Shown one piece after another: positions 41,343 to 50,799 of a DNA stretch of 64,000 nt. The notes below the pieces were generated by a model. The model was not told the origin of the DNA. It worked only from the letters and a program-made list of their open reading frames with translations, and did no database searches. Origin of the DNA: Agarivorans gilvus (lineage in GTDB: Bacteria > Pseudomonadota > Gammaproteobacteria > Enterobacterales > Celerinatantimonadaceae); the NCBI RefSeq assembly GCF_001420915.1, contig NZ_CP013021.1, forward strand, positions 1,822,501 through 1,886,500, given 5' to 3'. Numbering within the stretch: position 1 is the stretch's first letter; every line of letters begins with the position of its first letter. Position numbers and translations under genes: made by a program.

Positions 41343-43562
41343 TTAGAAGTCGTTACCAATAAACAGATATAAAGTTTGTTCTTCTTGATTGTGGCCATAA
41401 GCTAATACAATCGGCCCTAAAAGGCTGCTATCTAAGGCAGTAAACAGGCTAGCAGCCCATATTGATGAACTAAGTGAAATATCAGAAGCACTATTCCAAA
41501 CCCCGCCGTTTTCAATTGAGCCACCGATAAACACCGGGGCTTGAAATAGCGGGCTGTTATAGTGATGTAGTTGATAAAAGTACATTAATCCACTTAAGGC
41601 TTTATAGCGCCCCGATAGCTGCTCATAACTAAAGCCAGACAGGCGCAAGAATCCGCCTAAATCTTGCGCGTCAGTGGGAACAATAAAATCACTTCCCGTA
41701 CTGCCATATTCACCAAACCAATTTAAATGGTGTTTGTCCCAAGAAAAGGGATATTTCCAGCGGCCTTCAAAAGTCGGTGAATAAGCGCTCGACTCATCGC
41801 TAACATTCTCGTGATAGAGGCTTAAGGTCAACTCCAGTAGCTTTCCTTCAGTAGGAAAAGCCCAACTATTTAGCGTGTCATAATCAAAAGTTAAATAAGG
41901 TCCATAAAGCCAATAATTAGCCTCACCATCTAAGCCAGATACATCCAAAGCACCGTGTTTAGCCGCTAGCCCTAGCCCCCACTCCTGCCAAGGACGATAA
42001 TTCCAAGCAAGATGAGTACGCAGGCCTATATCTTCAAAATCAACCGCGAGGTACTCAACTCCGTCTCCAACATCATAAACTCGCCGCTGGCGTTTATCGT
42101 ACTCAGCAGCGACAGACCAAGCGTAGCGAAGGTGGTCGGTAAACGGCGTATAAAACTCGGTATATAAACGCTTCACCGTGCCCACTTCCACCTCATTACG
42201 CCATTCAGCACCATAGCTGTTGAGGTTAGATAAGGTAAAACCTAAACCAAAGTTCACTTCAGTTTGATCTTGGAAGTTTTCCTGAAGGCCAAACTTCATA
42301 TCAAAATAACCCGGCCCCCAGCTTTTTTCATAAATATCAAGATGAATAACATTTTCGCCTTGTTCAGTGGCAATACGGTAATCCACTCGCTCAAATGTGC
42401 CTAAGGCATAAAGCTGGCGGATCCGCTGTTCTAGCTCTTCCTTAGATAACAATTCACCTTGGTTCAATTGCAAGCGAGACAACACCACCTCATCGCCTAG
42501 CCTTGAGTTATTGTTAAGTTCAATTTGCCCCACCACGAATTGCTCATGCAAGGCCAAGTCGGCACGTCGCTGATTAACTTGCTGGCGGTAAGCTAAATAC
42601 TGCTGAGGGTCATCGCCCAAGGCTAAACGCTGAGCCAGTGCGGCAAGCGGCGCACGCCCCGCCTCTAATCCTCGAGTTACCGCAAGAGGCATCTGCGCAA
42701 AGTCGCTAGTTTCAATGCCATCCATATTGGGGCTAATTAATAAATCGTCCTCATCGAGTAAGGCGATTTGCCGCTCTGTTCCTGAGCGGGTTAAAAAAAT
42801 CGATAACTGGTCAAGCGTATCAACGGCACTATTTAATTGCTCCTGAGGTTTAAGTCGCGCGCCAATATCCACCGCAATAATCAGCTCAGCCCCCATCTCT
42901 TTAAGCACATCAACAGGCAAGTTATTCACCACCCCACCATCGGCCAGTTGGCGGCCGTCAATTTGCACTGGGCGTAAGGCTCCCGGAACCGACATGCTGG
43001 CCTGCATGGCGGTAGCCAAATCACCATGGTCAAGAATGACCGGCTTCATCAAGGCCATGTCGGTGGCTACCGCTCTATATGGAATGGCTAACTGATCAAA
43101 GCTGCTTAGCGCTTCTAGGTTACTGGTGGCATAACGTAATATTTTAGCCATGGTTTGGCCTTGTACCGCCCCTTTAGGCAGTACCAAGTTTTGGCCATTC
43201 CAGCCCATCGGTAAATCAATTTGATATTGATCGCGTAACTTCTTGCGGCGTAATGACATTTCTCCGCGAGTCACGTCATCTTCATATCCGCCTTCCCAAA
43301 AAATGGAAAAAGTAACGTCTTCGATCTCTTGTGCGTCATAGCCCATTGCCAACATGGCGCCAAAATAAGCGCCCATGCTAGTACCTGCGACGTAATCAAC
43401 TGGGATTTGATATTCTTCGAGTAATTGGATAATCGCCAGATGAGCGGCGCCTTTCGCGCCTCCGCCACTAAGCGCTAAGCCAATTTTGGGTCGAGCAAAA
43501 GAGTTGAAGGTAAACAGACAGCAAGCCACTAGCAGCAAGCCTTTGGCCAATAAACGAGACAA
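41343..43562 (-). CDS. plpD: patatin-like phospholipase, PlpD-type (type Vd) autotransporter
   Basis: 739 residues. Signal peptide LLLVACCLFTFNSFA, patatin domain with glycine-rich oxyanion loop SGGGAKGAAHLA, nucleophile Ser62 in AGTSMGA and catalytic Asp208 in QLADGGVVNNLP. Then a POTRA-like section (VVGQIELNNNSRLGDE, GTFERVDYRI) and a C-terminal Omp85-like barrel from about residue 420 ending in Phe. This is the layout of P. aeruginosa PlpD, a phospholipase A1 displayed on or released from the outer membrane. Probably monocistronic. Confidence 0.88.
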   Translation of the reverse strand: MSRLLAKGLLLVACCLFTFNSFARPKIGLALSGGGAKGAAHLAIIQLLEEYQIPVDYVAGTSMGAYFGAMLAMGYDAQEIEDVTFSIFWEGGYEDDVTRGEMSLRRKKLRDQYQIDLPMGWNGQNLVLPKGAVQGQTMAKILRYATSNLEALSSFDQLAIPYRAVATDMALMKPVILDHGDLATAMQASMSVPGALRPVQIDGRQLADGGVVNNLPVDVLKEMGAELIIAVDIGARLKPQEQLNSAVDTLDQLSIFLTRSGTERQIALLDEDDLLISPNMDGIETSDFAQMPLAVTRGLEAGRAPLAALAQRLALGDDPQQYLAYRQQVNQRRADLALHEQFVVGQIELNNNSRLGDEVVLSRLQLNQGELLSKEELEQRIRQLYALGTFERVDYRIATEQGENVIHLDIYEKSWGPGYFDMKFGLQENFQDQTEVNFGLGFTLSNLNSYGAEWRNEVEVGTVKRLYTEFYTPFTDHLRYAWSVAAEYDKRQRRVYDVGDGVEYLAVDFEDIGLRTHLAWNYRPWQEWGLGLAAKHGALDVSGLDGEANYWLYGPYLTFDYDTLNSWAFPTEGKLLELTLSLYHENVSDESSAYSPTFEGRWKYPFSWDKHHLNWFGEYGSTGSDFIVPTDAQDLGGFLRLSGFSYEQLSGRYKALSGLMYFYQLHHYNSPLFQAPVFIGGSIENGGVWNSASDISLSSSIWAASLFTALDSSLLGPIVLAYGHNQEEQTLYLFIGNDF

Positions 43563-43589
43563 GTTTCATTCCTTTGAAAGCAATACTAT

Positions 43590-43611
43590 AAAGGCAGCCG
43601 AGGCTGCCTTT
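43590..43611 (-). terminator. lpdA terminator
   Basis: Perfect minus-strand stem AAAGGCAGCC/GGCTGCCTTT with a 2-base turn; only a short T run follows. Confidence 0.7.
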
Positions 43612-43640
43612 ATCACTTTAGTTTTTTAGACGCTTAGAGT

Positions 43641-45070
43641 CTATTTTTTCTTTTTCTTGGCCTTTGCATTAGGCAAGTCGGTAATGCTACCTTCAAAAAT
43701 TTCTGAAGCTAAACCTACTGATTCATGCAAGGTTGGGTGAGCGTGAATAGTTAGCGCGATGTCTTCAGCATCACAGCCCATTTCAATGGCCAAACCAATC
43801 TCACCTAATAGCTCACCGCCATTAGTGCCCACAACCGCACCACCAATAACACGACCAGATTCTTTATCAAAAATCATCTTAGTCATACCATCAGGACAGT
43901 CTGAGGCAATAGCGCGACCCGAAGCAGCCCACGGGAATACCGATGCTTCGTAGTTAATACCTTGAGCCTTGGCTTCTTTCTCGGTTAAGCCCACCCATGC
44001 CATCTCTGGCTCGGTATAAGCAATAGAAGGAATCACTTTAGGATCGAAGAAATGTTTCTTACCGGCAATCACTTCTGCAGCAACGTGGCCTTCATGCACG
44101 CCTTTGTGCGCCAACATGGGCTGACCCACGATGTCACCAATCGCATGAATGTGTGGCACATTGGTACGAAGCTGTTTATCAACTTCAATGAAACCACGTT
44201 CGGTCACTTCAATACCGGCTTTTTCTGCGTCTAAGCCTAAACCATTAGGTACACGACCCACCGCCACCAATACCGCGTCGTAACGTACTGGCTCATGCGG
44301 CGCTTGCTTACCTTCGTAAGTCACATATAAGCCATCAGTTTTTGACTCAACCGCTACCACTTTGGTTTCTAGCATAATGTTGAACTTGTCTTTCACCTTC
44401 TTGGTGTAAGCGCGTACTACATCTTTATCTGCCGCTGGTACTAGTTGGTCAGCAAACTCAACCACATCAATTTGGCTACCTAGGGCACCATAAACAGTAC
44501 CCATTTCCAAACCAATAATACCCCCCCCACAACCAGTAATTTACCGGGAACTTCTTTTAGCTCAAGGGCGTCAGTTGAATCCCAAACACGCGGGTCATTA
44601 TGCGGAATGAAAGGTAATTTAACCGGGCGAGAGCCCGCTGCGATAATGGCGTTGTCGAAATTGATGGTAGTCACACCGTCTTCGCCTTCTACTTGCAAAG
44701 AGTTCGCACCGGTGAATTTACCAAGGCCTTGAACAACCTTAACCTTACGCATTTTAGCCATACCGTCGAGGCCACCGGTCAATTGACCAATCACTTTCTC
44801 TTTCCAGGTACGGATCTTATTAATGTCAGTTTGTGGTTCACCAAAAACAATGCCGTGCTCTGCTAGTGATTTAGCTTCTTCAATCACTTTGGCTACGTGC
44901 AATAACGCTTTTGATGGAATACAACCCACGTTCAAACAAACGCCGCCAAGGGTTGCGTAACGTTCGACAATCACTGTTTCCAAACCTAAATCGGCAGCAC
45001 GAAAAGCAGCTGAATAGCCTGCAGGGCCTGCGCCCAGTACTACCACCTGGGTCTTGATTTCCTTACTCAT
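43641..45070 (-). CDS. lpdA: dihydrolipoamide dehydrogenase Lpd (E3), frameshifted
   Basis: FAD enzyme reoxidising dihydrolipoamide for pyruvate and 2-oxoglutarate dehydrogenases. The first part (45070 to about 44529) has the FAD loop VVVLGAGPAGYSAAFRAADLG and the redox disulphide GGVCLNVGCIPSKALLH. At 44521-44528 the gene reads G8 where G9 would give the NAD loop LLVVGGGIIGLEMG; the frame then continues correctly from EMGTVYGALGS to the active-site HAHPTLHES. Adding one base gives 476 residues (E. coli 474). Both halves are otherwise intact, so a homopolymer sequencing error is the simplest explanation. Last gene of the pdhR-aceE-aceF-lpdA cluster. Confidence 0.9.
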
Positions 45071-45160
45071 TGATGACCTCTTGGTTTTGTTATCTTATTG
45101 AGCTGCCGTAGGGTATCGGTATCAAACATGCAGCTCAATTGAGTTTACGGTTAATCGTGA

Positions 45161-45196
45161 TAAAAAAGAAGAGCCGGATGCCAAACATCCAGCCCT
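45161..45196 (-). terminator. terminator between aceF and lpdA
   Basis: Minus-strand stem AGGGCTGGATG/CATCCGGCTCT (two G-U pairs), 5-base loop, then TCTTTTTTA. It would separate aceEF transcripts from lpdA, which has its own promoter in E. coli. Confidence 0.65.
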
Positions 45197-45201
45197 TATG
45201 A

Positions 45202-47076
45202 CTAAAGTACTAAGCGGCGAATGTCGCCCAACAAGCCACTTAAGGTGGAGATGAAACGAGCACCATCGGCGCCGTCAATCACCCGGTGGTCGTAAGACAG
45301 AGCCAAAGGTAACATCAACTTAGGCTCAAATTCTTTACCATTCCATTTAGGCTTAATTTCGCTACGCGACACACCCAAAATGGCCACCTCTGGGGCATTC
45401 ACAATCGGCGTAAACTGGGTGCCGCCAATGCCGCCTAGGCTTGAAATAGTGAAACAACCACCCTGCATGTCTGAAGCAGTGAGTTTGCCTGCACGCGCTT
45501 TCTTAGAAATTTCTACCAGCTCTTCAGACAACTGATAAATACCTTTCTTATTTACGTCGCGAACCACCGGCACAACCAAACCGTTTGGTGTATCTACCGC
45601 CACACCAATATGGATGTACTTCTTCATGATCAGGCTATTGCCGTCATCTGACAGAGCAGAATTAAACTTCGGCATGCTTTCCAAAGTTTTCGCTGCAGCT
45701 TTTAGCATGAATACCAATGGAGTGATCTTAAAGCCAAGCTGCTGCTTTTCTGCAATCACATTTTGTTCTTTACGGAAAGCTTCCATTTCTGAAATATCCG
45801 CTTCGTCAAATTGAGTAACATGAGGGATTTTCACCCAGTTACGGTGCAGAGCCGGACCAGAGATTTTCTGAATACGTGATAGTGGAACTTCTTCCACTTC
45901 ACCAAATTTAGAGTAATCAATGCTTGGCCACGGTGCGACCGCCATGCCTGAACCACCAGCAGCAGCGCCAGACTCCAACGCTTTAACCGCTTGTTTCACG
46001 TAGGCTTGTACGTCTTCTTTAACGATACGTCCCTTACGACCAGAGCCTTTAACTTTGGCAAGGTCAACACCAAACTCACGCGCTAAGCGGCGAATCACTG
46101 GAGAGGCATGCACATAAGCACTGTTCTCAACAAAACCGCTTGGTTTGTCTGTATTACTTGCTGGCGCAGCTTTAGCCGCTGGAGCTTCACTAGCAGCAGG
46201 CTTAGCCGGTTCCGCTTTGGCAGGTGCAGGCGCCGATGCCCCCGCTTCTGCTTCCACTTCAAATAGCATAATCAGTGAACCAGTTTTCACCTTATCACCC
46301 ACCGCCACTTTAAGGGCTTTAACCACACCGGCAAACGGTGCGGGTACTTCCATGGCGGCTTTATCTCCTTCAACAGAGATCAAGGTTTGCTCAAGCTCTA
46401 CCTTGTCACCTACCGCCACTGCCACTTCGGTCACTTCTACTTCATCGTCGCCAATGTCAGGAATATTCACTTCTTTTTCCTGAGAGGCAGCTGGCGCAGC
46501 TGAACTAGCAGCAGGCTCTGACGCTTCTTCCGGCGCACTGGCTTGAATTTCAAACTCCATAATAGGGGTACCGGTAGATACCTTATCACCAACCGCAATG
46601 GTGATATATTTTACCGTACCAGCGAAAGGTGCGGGAACTTCCATCGCCGCCTTATCACCCTCTACAGAGATTAAGGTTTGCTCGGCTTCAACCACATCGC
46701 CAACACTAACGGCCACTTCGGTTACTTCAACTTCATCATCACCGATGTCAGGCACTTTAACGGTTTCAACCGCACTTGCCGTTGCGGCTGGCGCAGCAGG
46801 CTCGCTCGATGCTGGCTCAGCGGCACTTGATTCCGCGCCCTGTTCTTCAAAAATCATAATTAAGCTGTTGGTAGCGACACTGTCGCCCACCGAAACTTTA
46901 ATTTCTTTCACTACACCCGCTTGTGAAGCAGGTACTTCCATCGCCGCTTTATCTCCTTCAACAGAGATCAACGATTGCTCTAGCTCTACGCTATCACCCA
47001 CTTCAACCAGGATTTCGGTCACTTCAACTTCATCTGCGCCGATATCAGGTACAAAAATTTCAATACTCATAGCCAT
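45202..47076 (-). CDS. aceF: pyruvate dehydrogenase E2, dihydrolipoyllysine acetyltransferase AceF
   Basis: Core of the pyruvate dehydrogenase complex, passing acetyl groups to CoA. 624 residues with three lipoyl domains near 3-76, 106-180 and 206-280, each with the lipoylated lysine in SVEGDKAAMEVPA; Ala/Pro/Ser/Glu linkers; an E3/E1-binding domain (SPVIRRLAREFGVDL, GSGRKGRIVKEDV); and the catalytic domain with the active-site histidine in LSYDHRVIDGADGARF. A second ATG at 47070 is better spaced from AAGGG. It follows aceE by 6 bases. E. coli AceF is 630 residues with the same layout. Confidence 0.96.
   Translation of the reverse strand: MAMSIEIFVPDIGADEVEVTEILVEVGDSVELEQSLISVEGDKAAMEVPASQAGVVKEIKVSVGDSVATNSLIMIFEEQGAESSAAEPASSEPAAPAATASAVETVKVPDIGDDEVEVTEVAVSVGDVVEAEQTLISVEGDKAAMEVPAPFAGTVKYITIAVGDKVSTGTPIMEFEIQASAPEEASEPAASSAAPAASQEKEVNIPDIGDDEVEVTEVAVAVGDKVELEQTLISVEGDKAAMEVPAPFAGVVKALKVAVGDKVKTGSLIMLFEVEAEAGASAPAPAKAEPAKPAASEAPAAKAAPASNTDKPSGFVENSAYVHASPVIRRLAREFGVDLAKVKGSGRKGRIVKEDVQAYVKQAVKALESGAAAGGSGMAVAPWPSIDYSKFGEVEEVPLSRIQKISGPALHRNWVKIPHVTQFDEADISEMEAFRKEQNVIAEKQQLGFKITPLVFMLKAAAKTLESMPKFNSALSDDGNSLIMKKYIHIGVAVDTPNGLVVPVVRDVNKKGIYQLSEELVEISKKARAGKLTASDMQGGCFTISSLGGIGGTQFTPIVNAPEVAILGVSRSEIKPKWNGKEFEPKLMLPLALSYDHRVIDGADGARFISTLSGLLGDIRRLVL
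46230..47067 (-). repeat. three tandem lipoyl-domain coding repeats in aceF
   Basis: Three copies, about 300 bases apart, share long near-identical DNA, for example around the codons for GDKAAMEVPA. The DNA of copies 1 and 3 reads CTCCTTCAACAGAGATCAA on the plus strand, where copy 2 has synonymous changes. Confidence 0.85.
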
Positions 47077-47082
47077 TCGCCC

Positions 47083-49740
47083 TTACGCGTAGAGAGGGTT
47101 AGTTTTGTTGGTGTCGATGCCATATTTTTCAATCGCTTCGCTCACAACTTTCTTGTCTACTGTGCCAGCTTTAGCTAGCTCAGCCAGAGCCGCTACCACG
47201 ATGTAGTCGGCATTAACTTCAAAGTGACGACGTAGATTTTCACGGCTGTCACTGCGACCGAAACCATCGGTACCTAGTACCTTGTAGCTACCTGGAACAT
47301 AAGCACGTACTTGTTCAGCGTACTGCTTCATGTAGTCAGTTGCAGCAATGGTTGGCGCATCGCTCAATACTTGAGAAATGTAAGCTTGTTGCGCTTCAGC
47401 TTCTGGGTTTAGCATGTTTAAGCGCTCTACCGCTTGGCCTTCACGAGTTAGCTCGTTGAAAGAAGTCACACTAAATACATCAGAAGCAATGTTGTATTCT
47501 TCGCTAAGCACTTTAGCCGCTTTCAATACTTGTTGCATGATGGTACCAGAGCCCAATAACTGAACTTTAGCTTTACTACCTTGGTTAGCTTGGAACTGAT
47601 AAATACCCTTACGAATACCTTCTTCAGCACCTTCAGGCATCGCTGGTTGGTGGTAGTTCTCGTTCATTAGCGTTAAGTAGTAGTAAACATTTTCTTGTTC
47701 ACCATACATACGGCGTAAACCGTCTTGCAAAATAACCGCTACTTCAAAGGCAAAGCTTGGATCGTAAGAAATACAGTTAGGAATGGTGTTCGCCAAGATT
47801 AAGCTGTGACCATCTTCGTGCTGTAAGCCTTCACCGTTTAGCGTAGTTCTACCGGCAGTTGCGCCTAATAGGAAACCGCGAGCTTGTTGGTCGCCAGCCA
47901 TCCAGCACATATCACCAACACGTTGGAAACCAAACATCGAGTAATAGATGTAGAATGGAATCATTGGCACGTCGTTGGTGCTGTAAGAAGTTGCAGCGGC
48001 TACCCACGAACTCATGGCGCCTAGCTCGTTAATCCCTTCTTGCAGAACCTGGCCACTCGTATCTTCTTTGTAGTAAGACACTTGCTCACGGTCTTGTGGA
48101 GTGTAAGTTTGGCCACTTGGGTTGTAGATACCAATTTGGCGGAACAAACCTTCCATACCGAAGGTACGTGCTTCATCGGCAATAATAGGCACTACGTTTT
48201 TGCCAATGCCTTTGTGTTTCAACATTACATTTAAGGCACGCACGTAAGCCATAGTGGTAGAAATATCACGCTTCTGTTCACCCAATAGTGCATCAAATTC
48301 GCTCAACTCAGGGATCTCTAAGGCTTGAGTAAATTTAGCCAAGCGAGAAGGAGTATAACCCGCCAACTCTTTACGACGCGCATGTAGGTAGTCGTACTCT
48401 GGGCTGCCTTCTTTTAATTCAATGTAAGGGAGATTCGGTAGCTCTTCGTCACTTACCTCTACACCCAAGCGATCACGGAATTGTTGAACATGAGTCATGT
48501 CCATTTTCTTCACTTGGTGGGCAATGTTTTTACCTTGAGCCGCTTCACCCATGCCGTAACCTTTTACGGTTTTAGCTAAAATCACAGTCGGTGCGCCAGT
48601 GGTTTTACGCGCTTTATCAAAGGCGGCATAAAGTTTCACAGGGTCATGACCACCACGACGTAGTGCGAAGATCTCATCGTCGCTCATGTCCTTCACTAGC
48701 TCAGCCGTTTCGCTGTACTTGCCAAAGAAATGTTCACGCACATAAGCGCCGTATTTAGATTTAAAGGTTTGGTAGTCGCCATCAACTGTTTCGTTCATTA
48801 GCTGTAGTAACTTACCAGAGCTATCTTTGCTTAGTAGGCTATCCCACTCGCTGCCCCACACCACTTTAATCACATTCCAGCCAGCGCCTTTAAATAGGCC
48901 TTCTAGCTCTTGAATGATTTTACCGTTACCCATTACCGGGCCATCTAAGCGCTGTAAGTTACAGTTAATTAGGAAGCAAAGGTTGTCTAGCTTCTCACGA
49001 GCGGCAAAAGAAATAGCGCCGCGTGATTCTGGCTCATCCATTTCGCCATCACCGAGGAAGGCATAAACACGCTGACCAGAACAATCTTTTAAGCCACGAC
49101 CGGTTAAGTACTTAAGGAAACGCGCTTGGTAAATTGCCGAGATAGGACCTAGGCCCATAGATACGGTAGGGAATTGCCAGAATTCAGGCATCAATTTGGG
49201 ATGCGGGTAAGAGCTTAAGCCCTTGCCGTCTACTTCCTGACGGAAGCTATCTAGTTGCTCGGCAGTTAAACGACCTTCAACAAAGGCACGCGCATAGATA
49301 CCAGGAGAAATATGCCCTTGGTAGTACACCAAGTCGCCACCGTCTTTTTCGTTACGCGCTTTAAAGAAATGGTTGAAACAAACTTCGTAGAACGCAGCTG
49401 AAGACTGGTAAGAAGCCATGTGACCGCCTAGGTCTAGGTCCTTTTTAGAAGCGCGCAACACGATCATGATAGCGTTCCAACGAATGATTGAACGAATTCG
49501 ACGTTCAATCGCGCTATCTCCTGGGTATTCAGGTTGCTCTGCCACTGAAATAGTATTGATGTAGTCGCTGGTGATGGCTCCGCCGGAGCCTGCTAAACCG
49601 TCGATTTTAGCACTAGCGATGACCTGCTCTAACAAGAACTGGGCACGCTCAACGCCTTCTTCACGGATCACAGATTCAATGGCGTCTATCCACTCACTCG
49701 TCTCTAGTGAGTCAACATCATGCTTCAGTACCTCTGACAT
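47083..49740 (-). CDS. aceE: pyruvate dehydrogenase E1 component, AceE
   Basis: Homodimeric thiamine-diphosphate enzyme decarboxylating pyruvate. 885 residues from the ATG at 49740 (AAGGA 8 bases upstream), the start that aligns with E. coli (885-887); an earlier in-frame start adds 14 residues with no family match. Motifs: VYYQGHISPGIYARAFVEG, the ThDP motif VYAFLGDGEMDEPESRGA with INCNLQRLDGPV, and TAGRTTLNGEGLQHEDGHS. Operon with pdhR upstream and aceF downstream. Confidence 0.97.
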   Translation of the reverse strand: MSEVLKHDVDSLETSEWIDAIESVIREEGVERAQFLLEQVIASAKIDGLAGSGGAITSDYINTISVAEQPEYPGDSAIERRIRSIIRWNAIMIVLRASKKDLDLGGHMASYQSSAAFYEVCFNHFFKARNEKDGGDLVYYQGHISPGIYARAFVEGRLTAEQLDSFRQEVDGKGLSSYPHPKLMPEFWQFPTVSMGLGPISAIYQARFLKYLTGRGLKDCSGQRVYAFLGDGEMDEPESRGAISFAAREKLDNLCFLINCNLQRLDGPVMGNGKIIQELEGLFKGAGWNVIKVVWGSEWDSLLSKDSSGKLLQLMNETVDGDYQTFKSKYGAYVREHFFGKYSETAELVKDMSDDEIFALRRGGHDPVKLYAAFDKARKTTGAPTVILAKTVKGYGMGEAAQGKNIAHQVKKMDMTHVQQFRDRLGVEVSDEELPNLPYIELKEGSPEYDYLHARRKELAGYTPSRLAKFTQALEIPELSEFDALLGEQKRDISTTMAYVRALNVMLKHKGIGKNVVPIIADEARTFGMEGLFRQIGIYNPSGQTYTPQDREQVSYYKEDTSGQVLQEGINELGAMSSWVAAATSYSTNDVPMIPFYIYYSMFGFQRVGDMCWMAGDQQARGFLLGATAGRTTLNGEGLQHEDGHSLILANTIPNCISYDPSFAFEVAVILQDGLRRMYGEQENVYYYLTLMNENYHQPAMPEGAEEGIRKGIYQFQANQGSKAKVQLLGSGTIMQQVLKAAKVLSEEYNIASDVFSVTSFNELTREGQAVERLNMLNPEAEAQQAYISQVLSDAPTIAATDYMKQYAEQVRAYVPGSYKVLGTDGFGRSDSRENLRRHFEVNADYIVVAALAELAKAGTVDKKVVSEAIEKYGIDTNKTNPLYA

Positions 49741-49792
49741 GGCTGTTTCCTTATCAGTTATTAATAATGTCCAAAAACCCAAGGTTCTCGGC

Positions 49793-50560
49793 TTATACTT
49801 TCAATTGTTTTAAACGACGGTTAGAACGCTCAACACGACTAACTTCTCGTTCGATTTGTAATAGCGTTTCTTCAATAAACGCCAAATGCTTGTGCGAGGC
49901 TTCTCTAGCATCATCAGGCTTACCATCCAAAATGGCTTGCAGCATTAACACCCGATGATGACGAATTTTTTCGGCAACGCTGGGGCGCGAATACAAGACC
50001 TGAAAATTGTCCATAATGTTTTTTTCCAACAATGGACTCAAACCTCTAATCAGATGAAACAACACCAAGTTGTGTGACGCTTCGGTAATCGCCTCGTAAA
50101 AGCGTAATACCGCTTTGGCCTCTGCTTGGGTATCTCCATCTTGTTGCGCTTGCTCAATCACTTGATAACAAGCTTGGATCTTGTCTAAATCGGCTTCGGT
50201 TCCCCGAAGCGCAGCATAATAAGCAGAAATCCCTTCCACCGCGTGACGAAACTCCAACAAGTCTAGTTGGCTTTCATCATGGTTGGACAACAAATTGAAC
50301 AGCGGATCGGTTAAGGCTTCGCGTAATTTTTGCTGAACGTAAGTACCGCCACCTTGTTTTCTTACCACCAAACCTTTGGCCTCAAGCTTTTGTATTGCTT
50401 CACGTAACGAAGGACGTGAAACGTCAAATTGCTTGGCCAACTCGCGCTCCGCAGGCAAACGCTCACCCGGCGGTAAACTCCCTTCTAGAATCATTCGCTC
50501 CAATTGTTTGGCAATTACGTCGGCGAGTTTGGGTGGTTTTATTTGCTGATAGCTCATCAA
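49793..50560 (-). CDS. pdhR: pyruvate-responsive repressor PdhR
   Basis: GntR/FadR-family regulator of the pyruvate dehydrogenase operon, released from DNA by pyruvate. 255 residues: winged helix (LPPGERLPAERELAKQFDVS, RPSLREAIQKLEAKGLV, GGGTYVQ) and a helical effector domain (LLEFRHAVEGISAYYAAL, FYEAITEASHNLVLFHLI, HRVLMLQAILDG). It lies upstream of aceE. Two PdhR boxes precede it, pointing to autoregulation. Confidence 0.95.
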   Translation of the reverse strand: MMSYQQIKPPKLADVIAKQLERMILEGSLPPGERLPAERELAKQFDVSRPSLREAIQKLEAKGLVVRKQGGGTYVQQKLREALTDPLFNLLSNHDESQLDLLEFRHAVEGISAYYAALRGTEADLDKIQACYQVIEQAQQDGDTQAEAKAVLRFYEAITEASHNLVLFHLIRGLSPLLEKNIMDNFQVLYSRPSVAEKIRHHRVLMLQAILDGKPDDAREASHKHLAFIEETLLQIEREVSRVERSNRRLKQLKV

Positions 50561-50574
50561 TGTCCGGTCTTAAT

Positions 50575-50589
50575 ATTGGTAATACCAAT
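50575..50589 (-). promoter_or_regulatory. PdhR box 1
   Basis: ATTGGTAATACCAAT, a perfect palindrome equal to the PdhR consensus ATTGGTNNNACCAAT, 15 bases before the pdhR start codon. Confidence 0.85.
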
Positions 50590-50635
50590 TTACACGCAGC
50601 AAATTAACAAATCAGAAACACGCTGTCCAGAAAAA

Positions 50636-50649
50636 TTGACCCATATCAA
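50636..50649 (-). promoter_or_regulatory. FNR-like site upstream of pdhR
   Basis: TTGACCCATATCAA matches TTGATNNNNATCAA at 9 of 10 positions and lies between the two PdhR boxes. FNR represses the pdh operon in E. coli under anaerobiosis. Confidence 0.5.
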
Positions 50650-50700
50650 TTTAGATAAGGAGATTAAGTTAGAAGAAAGCAATAAATCACCCGCCCCGCA

Positions 50701-50717
50701 AAGTGGTCAGACCAATT
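50701..50717 (-). promoter_or_regulatory. PdhR box 2
   Basis: AAGTGGTCAGACCAATT has a single mismatch from AATTGGTNNNACCAATT. Its centre is 127 bases upstream of box 1. Confidence 0.65.
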
Positions 50718-50799
50718 TAGCGAGAATTCGACTAAAAATGTAAACAAGCGAGGGAGAATAGCTAATAGATGTTAATAACTAGTGAGGGGGGAATAAACA

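Noticed and set aside
45614..47092. Long Ser/Thr-rich plus-strand frames opposite aceF
   Set aside because: They are antisense shadows of the repeated lipoyl domains and Ala/Pro linkers.
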